A stretch of DNA of 64,000 nucleotides, from the NCBI RefSeq assembly GCF_040807025.1, contig NC_090942.1:200934747-200998746 (forward strand), written 5' to 3'. A program made the translations under genes and the position numbers. Each line of letters starts with the position of its first letter. Position 1 is the first letter of the stretch. Source of the stretch: Struthio camelus. Its lineage: Eukaryota > Chordata > Aves > Struthioniformes > Struthionidae. The notes beneath the pieces are model-generated. The model had not been told where the DNA came from. It searched no databases and saw nothing but the letters and a program-made list of their open reading frames with translations. Below, piece after piece: positions 47,790 through 59,645 of this stretch.

Positions 47790-49022
47790 GGGGGAGCTGT
47801 AGCGAAGAAAGATTTTTATGCCTCCCTTCTTTGACTATCTTGGAATGGAGCAAGCACTGAAGAAAGTAATGCAGGAAGCTCCAGGGGCAGTAGCAGAGTT
47901 TGCACACAACTAAGCAAAGAATTTGGGATTTTTTAAAACTTCATATCATTTTCATTTTATTTGCTCAGGTATCATATTGACTACACATCTCCACTGCATC
48001 CCATAAGCAAAAAGAGAGATACCAGCCACTCTTGCAGGAGCTTTCAATAGCTAATATTACCTTTGTGATCCTAATTCAAACCCTGTTAAGGTCACTGGAG
48101 AACTTTTCATGGACTTCAGTGGAATTTGAATCAGGTTCGAACTGCACTGCCAGATTAGTGCAATAGGAGTATTAGAATTCTGATATTTTATACAGACTTC
48201 TTGTATAAAAAGTAAAGGACTTTTTGTGAACATAATTTCCTGTATTTAAGTTGGAAAGAATCAGGTTGGGAGGGTTAGTATGTAAGCAAGAAGATATGTT
48301 TGGGCCCAACACAATTGCCTTCTTGATGGTAGTAGTTTAACTGCAAATATAAACTGGTGTCAGGGAGGCAAGTATGTTTTGCTTCTCTGAAGAAGCTTAC
48401 GTTATTTATAATGTATGATCGGGAACAATCAGTCCAGATTATGGCTTTTCATCTCCGTATGGGGAAAGATTTGGTTTGTAATAGTTTATTTTTATTTATA
48501 AGTTATTGTAACTTCTTAGGATGCTGTGTGTTGTCCTTTATTCTAACAAGTATTTGAAATTTTTTATATTGATTTGAATTAAAACTAATTATCTTTAAGT
48601 GTTAAAAAACAGCCAGTATAAATTCTAAAAACAATGCCTACAATGTCTTTAAAATGAATATCATGGAAGAGAGATTTCCTTCTGGAGGAACTGGTGTCTG
48701 AGTGTGCTACTTTATTTAATTAAATTAGAATATTCTCTTTTCATTAGCGGGTGAAAAAAAAAAGATCAAACTACTACATAGAAGACTTTAAGAATGCATA
48801 TCATAAGAAAATGATGGTGCAGTGGTGGTTTACTGGTCTTTGTAGTTCTTTAATTATTTGTTAATGATTCCTACTCTAAGCAAATTAGAATGACCTGGAT
48901 CAAAGTAAACAGTTTTCAGAATATTATTCCCTCTCCAGAAAATGGATCCACTTCAGTTACCAGTGCCATGGGTGACTGTCTCAAAAACAACCCAAGGCCT
49001 CAAATGTAAAATATGTCTGAGT

Positions 49023-49028
49023 AATAAA
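49023..49028 (+). terminator. Possible proximal poly(A) signal in the USP12 3' UTR
   Basis: Canonical AATAAA about 1.2 kb after the stop codon. Two others follow at 49198-49203 and 49525-49530. Use of any of them would give a 1.2-1.75 kb 3' UTR. The hexamer alone is weak evidence in AT-rich DNA. Confidence 0.35.
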
Positions 49029-50376
49029 AAGAAATAAGCTTGGAATTTCATGAAACTGAAGATACCACATTCCTTTAAAAGTAGTAACAATGCTTAGGGC
49101 CCGTAGGGTGTTTTTTTTCTGAAACTAAACAGTTTACCTTGCTTTAGGTTTATGAAGCAGCATTAAGAATTACATCTTGATCCAACACCTTATATGTAAT
49201 AAATGTGAACTATTGTGATTTGACATTCTTCCACTTACTATATTTTTTTGTCTGACAGTAGTTGAATGTAATTGCTGGAGAATCATGGGATACACATTCC
49301 AGATTATGGCAGTCAGGCCTTGGATGTCTTTGTCACCCCTCTTCAGCTAGTAGTTTTTACATTATCGTAGTTTTCTGAGGTTATTTTATTGGTACTGTTT
49401 AAACTTTTAGAAAGAATGTCTCCTGTCTGCTGCTATAACTGACTATTTACTTACCTGTATCTTTTAGCTCAGGAAATGACTTCACCTATACATTCAGTTG
49501 AACAAATCTTTAACAGGGTCACTAAATAAATCGGGCTATTTAACAACTGTCATACTGTAACAAATTCTTTTATAAAATGCAAAGTTTCTAAAGCTCTGGC
49601 TTGGCTATAATTCTTTTATATAAAATTATATATCATGATTAAACTACCAGCATTGTAAAGAGAAGGTTGAATATTATGGGAGATGCATACAAATATAACA
49701 GATTGGATTTAAAGGATTCCAATTATTTTTAAAACTTGTTTCAACTTTCAGTGGAGAAAGGGTTAAAGGGTGAAAGCAGTTGGATAATGGTGCATGTTAG
49801 AAGGATGAAGTCCTTTGCATACTAAAGGTACAGTATTGTGGAAAAAATCGTCTTATTACTTTTTCCTGATTGGCAAATGTTTGGTCATCTGTTCTTGTTT
49901 GGGTTTTTTTTTTTTTTTGATGTAGTTAAAAGCAGAGTTTAGTAGCTAAATATTTTATAACGTAACTATTTAAAACATTTTTGTTTTCACCGATAGCCAC
50001 AAGATATTTTGTTTTACTCCTGCAAGGTATTTTTATAAAATGCTGACTTTTATTTTGTATAAGGGTTTTGAGATAGTATTCCAAATGATATATTTCATTT
50101 TACTTCCAGTGCAGCTGAAATAATCAGACTTCTTGATTAAATTGAAATCAGAAACTGCAACTTTAAAAAAGGGAGGGGGGAAAAATAGAGAAGTACAAAA
50201 TATAACTGATTAGTATGTAAAGCGTTATAGAATTATTTCTTGGTTGTAATACAATGGGGAGTGTGGGAGGGCTGTCAGTTGTTGTAAATGGTGGAAATGA
50301 TTTGTTGTGTAACTATGTAAATGTTAATTGGGACTACAGTCCTCTATTTTGTATATTGGAGCAAAAACTTCTATTA

Positions 50377-50382
50377 AATAAA
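50377..50382 (+). terminator. USP12: Probable main poly(A) signal of USP12
   Basis: AATAAA inside CTATTAAATAAAGTATG, followed within about 35 nt by a GT/T-rich stretch (tactgtatcctttgt) that can serve as the downstream element. No further coding evidence continues past it. Cleavage is expected near 50395-50402. Confidence 0.75.
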
Positions 50383-51510
50383 GTATGTTCTCTAAAGGTA
50401 AGTACTGTATCCTTTGTAGATCCCTAATGGTCAGTCAGCTACCTTTTGTGCTTTATGGTGTTCCCAAATGTACAAAAAGTATCTAGAATTTCCTGCACTA
50501 AGACAACTACCCTGAGCCATGCTGCATCATGTATTTTTCTAGATCTTTTGTTACGAGAATTGTTCTGTGGCATTCATGTTTTCGGTGTACTGTACTTTGG
50601 AATTAGATTTTAAGTTGTTAGTTTCTGAGGTAGAGATGAGGGAGTGTTTTCATTTACCATTCTTTCTTGACTTTCATTTCCTCAGAAAGGTACCTTGCTA
50701 TAAGATGTGTATCTGAGTTACCTAAGGGATTTATTGGATCCCCACTTTGAGGGAGGGAGTAGCAAAGGAAAGAGATAAGTGTTAACAGCACTTACATAGG
50801 TGAGAGACTGACCAAAGAGTTGGAGTCCAGCATCAGAAGAAGAAAAAGATGCAGCTGGTTACACACGTAAAATTCCGTAGCAAGTCATTCTTTACTTGAA
50901 GTATACACTACATACACTGTTCTTCTGGTTTTATAAACAGCTCATATCCTGCCGTATTTGTAGTTGAGAAGACCACATCCATGGCCTTTGATTGCATGGA
51001 AATAGTGACTTCAGGTAGCGTTCAGGGCTAAAATTAAATTGTGTTTTCAAAAATCAGTCATAAATCAGATTTAGATATCACTAGGTGACATTCAGATGTC
51101 AGTACATAGGGATTTGATGCCCTTTCAGATGTTCTTCTACACCTTCAGACATCCACATAGGATCTTTTTCTTTCTTTCTTTCAGGCAACTTAAAAAGAAA
51201 AAAAAAAGAAAGAGAATAGTTACTTGAAACTAGCTTTCATCCCTTTAAGTATATGAATAGATTACAGCAGCAGTACCCATATCTCTTCAATTAACTTTAT
51301 CTGTAAGAGGAGAAGACTTGGTTTCAGTAAACATTAATCCATTGGTTGCAGTATCACATTTCAGATACTTATGTGACTTTTGTTTAAATGGTTAAATAAT
51401 CTATAAGTGGTTTATTTGCTCTGAAGGAATGGCTTTACAGTCTGAGATGTTCACTATCCCCCCCTTTTTGTTTGGGTTGTTCTAAAGGTTTTGTGTTTTA
51501 TAAATTCAGT

Positions 51511-51525
51511 CCCCCCCCCCCCCCC
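51511..51525 (+). repeat. C15 tract downstream of USP12
   Basis: Run of 15 C about 1.1 kb past the main poly(A) signal. The G run is on the minus strand. Confidence 0.95.
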
Positions 51526-54500
51526 GATAATACAATATGCATGTTTTCTTTTCTGTAATTTTCTTGTAAGGCTTTAAAGTCTGACCTCTCACAGTATCAT
51601 ATGAACTGTATAATACGTAAGTCTTTTCAGCCTCCAAAGTACTCCGTTCATATTCTACATAATCTGTATTCAAGAGCTGTTCATTTTGCTGCAGCTTTGC
51701 TGCTGACTGATTGTTATAACTGAACTATGCAGGTCAAATACCATGCAAGCAAACACATGCTTCATCTTCTTAAATACAGAGATCTCTGAAAGCTATTGTT
51801 TTCAGTTTTAATGATGGAATGGAGTGAGGCAAAAATAAACTTAGTTTGGTATTCAGAAACATCTGGAAAACTGTCTGCCTTTTCTCAATAATTTTTTTCT
51901 GAAGTGAGAGATAATTTTTAATCTAAACTAAAAATCCGCTGTTACAGTTGATGAGTCCCTTTTGGGGAACATCTCTAAGAATGTGTTGGGTATATAAGGA
52001 GGCTTGTTTGCAGACATCACCAGTTTTGAAATGAGCTGAGTAATATTTTCCACTTTCTTCCCAAAAATACAAATAAATTATATTCATTCTTTCTTTCCCT
52101 CTAATGGCTTGTAATTGCTGCCTGCATAAGAGGTTTTAACGTCTCAGAAAAGGACAGAGATACTGTATACCTAGCTGTTTGTGCAGAGTTCTCTGTTGGC
52201 AGCATTAGGGAGCCTTAATTAGAGAAGGATCATAAATTGTGTCCTTGATCTGCATTCCACAGGTTATAGAATCCAGGACAGAAAATATATTGCACAGATT
52301 TTTCAGAGAATTAAGAGAAGTAACTTTCCAGTTATTTATTAACACACTAGATATAGAAGCAGCATTTTCTAAAAGATAAAATGTGGCATTTAATGCAGAC
52401 TTCTGGTGTTTGGGGAATTTAGTCTGTTCAAAGCAGCCTGCCATACTCTTGGCTTTTGTTGCTTATTAGAGATTCTTTCTAAGTATTTGTGTTTAATTTG
52501 TTATTTAAGTTTATATTTGAAACTGCCATCTATATACAAATCTATGAAGTTGATACGACTGCACTACTAAATGCTCTTCCAGAAACAGTTCAGACCAACT
52601 GCCATGCATACGTGTCAGTCAAATGAAATATAATCTTTTAATGGTCTGATCTACAGAGTGTTTTCAGCTATTCACTAGGAGTATTTTTATTTTTGTATTT
52701 TCTGTTCCTGTTTTTAAATTAGAAAAAAAAATCCAAATATTTTACTAGCATGCTATATTATTACGTGATTCAGTATTCATAGATGCCTGGAAAAATCTCA
52801 CTGCTTGTTATTTCAATTCTGTATTTCACAAATACAGAATACTTTGTGGTAGTGGCTGCTTTAATCAGCTCATATAAGGTACTGCTAATGATGTTCAGCT
52901 CCAGTTACATACTTTCCTGTGTATACATTTATTTGTGTTTCTAGAAATGGATTATCCTAATGTTATCTCATGTCAGTCTTCTCTGTGCTTCTTTCATGTG
53001 AAGGGAGACTGCTGATACATAGCTACAGGCAGTGTTTGCTAATTTACTGAACTGTGCTTCAGAGAAGATCAATGTGTAAGATTTTTGCACTGAGAAGATC
53101 TGGAGATTTCTTTTCTTCTAATCCTCATGCTGCCGTAGTGAAAGTTTTTCTGCTCTTCTTCAATATCAAAAAGACTTTTTTTGCGGTAACAGGATTGAGC
53201 AAATACAATCTCTACTGCATCCCTTTCTTCCTCTCTTTAAAGCAACTCAGAAAGCCATTCCAGGTTTCTCCCTAAAATAAGTTTCTCCCTGGTTACAGAA
53301 CCAGGAAAATACTTGAACAAAGAAACAGATTTATTTTATAAAAGAGATCCTTCACATTGTTTTTCAGTTTGCTTAGATGTGGAGACAGGACTTTTTACAC
53401 AGAGGTCTATCAGAATGAGTAACAGGTTATGTTAAGACCCATGACGAGCCATATATCAAGGAGGTGTTGCTACCTTTGGTAATTACAATGTATTCTAGCA
53501 GGACCCAAATTGCTAACAGTGTTGCTAAGGTGAACCTCCATCCATGATATATGCAGAGCAGCTGCCAAGTACCTACAATGAATATCTAAAGAAAAACTGC
53601 ATTCAACAGAACTGTGCTTGCTATGCATGTGAAAGCTGCTGAGATTGACCACTCCTGGCTGTCCCTAGCAGACTGAGCTGAAGGTGCAATTGTTTGATAT
53701 GTATAGGCTGTGTATTCATTCACTTTTTTGCTCTAAGGTTCCAATAACTTCTTCTGGATTAGAAAGTATTAGGGGGAAGGACTACAGTCAAAGATCAAAA
53801 TGCATGTTCTGCACATACATATCTCAGAGAACATCTGCTAGCATCTTTTTTTCTATATATTTTATACAGAAAAATTCATTAAATAACCAAGGAGAAACAA
53901 GACAAAAGTAACTATAGTTTCTAAGCTACCTTTTGTGTTTGCTCGTTGTGGGATTTTGTACAAGATAATATATTTTGGAAAAAAAAAAAAAGGTTAAAAA
54001 AGAACCTGGGAATCCTAATACAAGTTTGGCGTGATAATTTGGTGCTTACATTCTTTAACAATTACTGTTACTCATGGAAAGCCACAAAATGCTCGTTTTG
54101 GCTAAACTTGGTAACTTAAAAATAGAACTAGCTAGGATATTTCAAGCTTATTAATGAGGATTAGAGTGAGATTGGAAAAAAAAAAAGTTCAAAATTTTCT
54201 AAAAACAATGAGCATCCTACTAAACTAAGGTTTGTGCAGGCTGCTAAAGACAGTCTTTATTAGGGGCCTGCATGTCCAAAAAATTATATATCCTAATGTT
54301 TATGCTGTACGTCAGATAAATTAATCGGAAGACACAGCTGTTCATTCAACTAAGACTTTCACAGAGAACATAACTATGATAATACTTATAGCATATTAAT
54401 GTTAGTCTCTTTAACTGCACAAATGTCAACTTCAATTTTAGAAATTGTCTGAGAAGGAATAATGTGAAAAAACAATTGCTGTGTATCTGAGGAAGAAAAG

Positions 54501-55614
54501 AAATCTTAGCTTTCTGAGAACACTGAGTATCACTCTCCAGAGTCCTGAATAATCCAGTCCTGGTTCAGTATTTGCCTTCATGAAAATTTGTGTATGTTTA
54601 AGAAAGCTGTCACAAATCTTTTTTGGAGGACTCCTGCTTACCTGCCACTCACTCCACTACAGCCTAGCATTACAGCCACTGCTCAAGTTGGCACTTTTGC
54701 CCATACATGAAGTACATAAAATCTATCTTATTAAGTGTTCCTTGCAGAATTGGATGTAAAATTGGGAAAAAGGCTATGTTAAGTACATTATCCGCTCTTC
54801 TATTTCTGTGCAGCAGGTACAGCAGGTTCTAGGACTTCTGCATTTTTTTTATATTCAAGTAATCCTTGTTCTAACTTGCTCTGCTTGGTGGTTTCTAACT
54901 GAGGGGCATTTAGCATCTGTTCATGGAGATTAGCTCATTAAGCCATGGTCTGACTGCAAATTCCATTGTTGGCAGTGCACGGATAGAAAGCACTTCCTGA
55001 TGTTTCATGGCTATTTATGTAAGAACTAAGAGCACTGTGTTTTCTGTTTAGTTCCCTCAAGGGCTGGGCAAGATTGCAGGGGTCAGCATGTAGAGAGATT
55101 TAAAAAATACAATTTATCATTGAATTTAATAGGAGTTACATATTTTAAATACCTTTGTGGATCTGGACCACCGGTGGGATAGTGCAAAAGTAATTCCTGC
55201 AGAAGCAAGGAGTGCCGAAAGTTTATGATCTTGAATATTTGAGAGAACAAACCTTTAAAATAGTCCTTAAGAGCACTTGTATCCTTAAGAAGCAACAGCT
55301 CTTCCTGAGCATCATCCTGGAGATGCTGATTCAGTGCAAATTAATTTTCTGGTAAAATGAATAGTAGTGAGGCATTTTTCCCATTTTGCAAGCAAAGTCT
55401 ATGTGAATTTTGAGGCTGGAGATGTTCTTCATTTAAAGTCAACTACCAAAAAAAAGCAAGGAAAGATGTGGGGAAAAAATGACACCGTTACATATCTGAG
55501 AGGTTTTCCAGGCATTATAGAGAAGGAAAAAGTAGTTCCAATCAACCTTGTGGAAGGCAGATTCATGCCTACATTCTTCTCAAAGGATATGACCTCCTAG
55601 TGGCACAATGTGTG

Positions 55615-55628
55615 TATATATATATATA
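55615..55628. repeat. Short TA repeat
   Basis: (TA)7 preceded by TGTG. Confidence 0.9.
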
Positions 55629-56204
55629 AGTAAGAAGAAACTGGGCAACAATGTTGTTATATTCATGACCTTTCCTAAAAATTGGTTTAAAGTTTTGTGG
55701 TTATTAGTTTCCTGAAATACTACTTGCAAATTATTAATTTTGGTTAGTTCACGTTCTAAGTCTGCTTATATCAATGTTGATTTCCCATTGCTGCTGTTAG
55801 TTTTTTAATTATAATAAGGAAGATCTGGAGATTAGAAGTCAGCTGTCACATTAGTATTCCATTTATTTGGCAGATTGGTCTGTTGTGGATGTCTACATTA
55901 TTATATGTAGATCACTGACTTGCTAACGGCCAACTTGAGGAGGCTTTTTTATACAGATTCCTCAGTTCTTTGATGTTTCTCCTAAAGTGTGAGGAGGAAT
56001 GAAAAACATTTTTACATTTTTATGCAGATATAGGTTGAATGTAGGCATGCAAATGCTTAAACTCTGCATTATCTCTAAACATGGATGTTTTCAAACTGTT
56101 ACTTTTATACTGGAAGACAGACTATGTATTTAAAACAAAAATTTTTGAAACTCAAGTGCCTCAAACTAATTGTCTCAATATCAGTTAAAAAAACTACCCT
56201 TCTG

Positions 56205-56229
56205 TTTTTTTTTTTTTTTTTTTTTTTTT
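56205..56229 (+). repeat. T25 tract, intergenic
   Basis: Uninterrupted run of 25 T. Confidence 0.95.
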
Positions 56230-59200
56230 AAGCATTGAACAATGAAAGTCCCCTGAAATGAAAAGGGCATATTTTCAGTGTCTTTTGAAAGTTAATAGGT
56301 CATTTTTATGTAGATACCTAATACAGGTTTGGAAGCCTATCTTTTTACATAGGCTTGACAATTTTGGCCTGATTTATTAATAAAAATCTTCGTTAGCTTC
56401 ACATAAGGCGAAGGAGCCGGCTCATGTAATGGCACTGAAAATCCATATAATTGAAAAGAAAACAGTTTTGCATCATTTAAACCCTATTTCAGTTTTCTTA
56501 GAATAATAAGCTAATAATAGCAATGGTCAAAGCTTTAGGAATATTTTAAATATGGCACAATAGCAAAGCATATTCAAACCTATGTTAGCACAAATTTGTG
56601 TATATAGATGATTAATGCTATTCATACAAAAATACCAACAGCAACAGCTCTCACATATTTAGTGTGGGAGAAAAGTTCTATCTTCTTTAAATAGTCTTTT
56701 AAAACAGTCTTTGAATAGTCTTCGCTATAAAGTTTACTGCATTCAGTTGAATTGCACATATCTTTCACAAGAATTTAATCTAGGCTCCTTCAGACAGCGT
56801 TCAGGGCTTGCAGAAAAGATTCCACCATAAATTTAGATTCTTTTATAAATTCAAATGAATGAGTTTCAAACTGCAATTGAGTTGAAGAATGAAGCCAAAC
56901 ATAGTTAAGATTAGTTCATTCATAGTTCACTAAGAGCTCTCCTATGTATAGAATTTTAGATCTTTGGGAGTGAATTAAGCACGTTTCTCCAAGTATTATT
57001 ATTTTGGTTTGTTGTTCAGTTGACCTGAGGCTCTTTGTTTTTGATAAGAATACATGGTATTTGAGAAGCCCCCGTTAACTAAATTTAAAAATGGCAATTA
57101 TATTAAAATATACATGGAATTTGTGAAATTGTATATGCCTTTGATTAAAAATACTGAAATAAACATTTATGATGATGATTAATAAAGTGCAATTCTGAGC
57201 TACAAAATGGCTGTCTGACTGGATTTTTTTTTTTTGATTAATTATGCTTTGGTTATTAGATGTAAATATTGGCTTTTCCTTAATGTCTATCTTATGCTCT
57301 TTTCAAAGAGCCCTGAGAATAGGAACTAAATCTAGTGTTTCTGTTGCTGGATTAGAACTGTTAAACAAGGGCAAATACTGGCTACTGTACACAATGTGTG
57401 TACTCAGTTTTATAAACTGTGAAACAATGATTAATGTTGCCCATATTATTCAAGAAGAAGGCAAAATTAAACACTATTGAGATGGAACAGATTTATCCAA
57501 AATCATGATTTCATGAAAAGGCAATTCACAGTTTACCCTGGGACTAACGATTAGTTACTACCACGCAACGTAGAGTAAAGAAACTAAAAGACTCTGCTGT
57601 CACTTCAGTTACTTTGGACCTGTTTCTTGGGCTCCACAAGCAACTATACATATCTTGCAGGAGGAGGAATTCTGCACTGCGCTGCAGAATTCGAACACTA
57701 GTTAAACCACTCCTTCCAAGACAACTCCATGTATAATATGTTGATTACGTATTTTTCACCTGGAATTTCACTAAGGGCTAATTCTGTGTTAGGAATGCTT
57801 TGTTTCAGAGTGGTGTTGTGAGGAAAAGTAAAGTTCATGCCAGTGATGCTTGCCTTTTAAAACAGGGCTGCACAAGCAGCTCTGAGAGAAGAGGGAATCT
57901 AATTCTATTGAAACATGTTGTTCTCTTTCGGTGTCAAAAGCAAAATCTAGCAATTTGCTTGGGCAAACAATGGAATTGCAGGAGGGAGCTTTGAAGAAGT
58001 TCCAGCTTGTTGAGCCTGCAGTGGGCCACCTACCAAGCAGTAAACATAGCACCACAGCGCTCTGATCCCAGTGCTAGCTTCCCGTAAGATACTGGCTCAA
58101 ATCCAATGGGCTACTCATGGTCTTCAGAGCTCTCATGGAATGTGCCTGAAGTTTCTCAAATTTAACCTTTCTCTCTCGACTGAAACCTACAGTAATGGAG
58201 ATACCCAAACTAGCAATGGCCGGGGTAAAATTTACAGGAGTGGGGTCTGGCACTTTTGGAAGAGAGACAGCTCCTATTAATACTTAACAATATTGCATTT
58301 GTGTCTGCAGAGCTACAACGGGGTGGGAATTTTTCAGCAAAGATGATTTTGTCAGAAATTGATGATTTATGAAAACTGAAACGTTTTGTGGAAATGTCAT
58401 TCACCAATTTAGTGAAACAGCTGTAGAGCTAAGAGAGCAACCTGTTTACTTGTCTGCCAGCTCATCTGACAGATTTATGGGAAGCCCAGATTTTAGGACT
58501 CTGGAGCAACTTTGCTATGTGGACTCTTTGGTGGCAGGAGATCCCAAGAGTTTCAGTGTTCCAGTCTGCTGAGATCTAAGCTCTCAGCTTAGCAGTGCAG
58601 AGCCCAGGCATCATAGGGCTCTTGAGTTTCAAGGGCTACCTCCTCTGCAAAAGTGGAGCCCTTAGCCCGCTCAAGCTACTGGGTAGTCATGAAGGTTTAA
58701 GGCCATGTAAATATCTTCAGGCTGTGATTGTTCAAGGTGTTCACATACCATGGTGGCTTCAGTGGATGTTACTGCATATGCATGAAGAGACAGGATTAAG
58801 GTTGCATTCCTCCCATTTCTGCCCTTTGCATGCTTGACTTTACGAGCTTAGTGACATTGATTGGGTTTATAACATGCATTTGGGTAATAACATTCATTCA
58901 TTTCTGGATTTTAATAAAAGACAATAGGGGGAAGCAGAGGAATTCCTTTGTGTTGATAATATATCAGTCCCTAGGAGGACTAGAAACTTTAAAATCTGTC
59001 CCCAGAAAACTGAAATTTGAGCTAATACAGCAAGCAATAGGATGGTTATTCTCTGAACAGTTTGGTGTGAAAAGCAATGAACCGTGTGAGGTGGTGAGTG
59101 GGCTTCACAGAGATTTTCTGAAGAAAATAGGTGACCCTGATTCCCTAGGCTGGAGGAGGATGTTTCTTACTTAACCCTTCTTTGCTCCAGTCTCCTCCCT

Positions 59201-59333
59201 TCCGATGGTCCATTTTTTGGGTTGCTTTTCTATGCCACTGCTTGTTTGCTTTTAACCCTGGGGAATTAAGCAGAGACAGTTAATGCTAGTGCAGAAACTA
59301 TTCTCTTTCCAAAACTGAGTTTCCATATGCTCA

Positions 59334-59645
59334 TAGGACAATTCAGATGTGAAGGGACCCCAGGAGGTCTCTAGTCCAAACTCCTCTACAAAATGGTCAG
59401 CTCTGAGGTCAGACCAGGTTGCTCAGGGCTTCGTCCAGTTGGGTCTTGAAAACCCCCAAGGCAGAGACTGCACAACCTCTCTGGGCACCAGTGCATCTAC
59501 TTCACTGTCCTCACTGTAAAATAAAGTTTCTCTTTATGCCCAGTTTGAACCTCTCTTGCTTCAATTAATACCTGTTGTCTCTCATCCCCCCACCATGCAC
59601 CATTGGGAAGAGCCTGGTGTCCATTTTCAATGCTTTAAAGCCAAA
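59334..59645 (-). mobile_element. Short CR1 LINE fragment
   Basis: About 310 bp resembling the CR1 3' end on the minus strand: gaagggaccccaggaggtc, then gtctagtccaaactcctc-like and cagggcttcgtccagttgggt blocks, and the caattaatacctgttgtctc-catccccccaccatg part equivalent to 2240-2290 of the upstream CR1. Heavily 5'-truncated. Confidence 0.8.

Larger units (their letters stand above)
47790..50400 (+). other. USP12: USP12 3' untranslated region
   Basis: About 2.6 kb of AT-rich, stop-filled sequence from the TGA to just past the AATAAA at 50377. It contains earlier AATAAA hexamers at 49023, 49198 and 49525, so shorter mRNA 3' ends are possible, and several ATTTA-type AU-rich patches (for example around 48485-48505). 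The exact end is inferred from the signal, not observed. Confidence 0.8.
50401..59333. other. Intergenic sequence downstream of USP12, first part
   Basis: AT-rich DNA with homopolymers and a TTTC repeat near 51170-51183. The open frames here are short and resemble no family that I know, including one of 114 codons at 58830-59174. In human the next gene on this side is GPR12, as I recall, but none of it is visible here. Confidence 0.6.
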
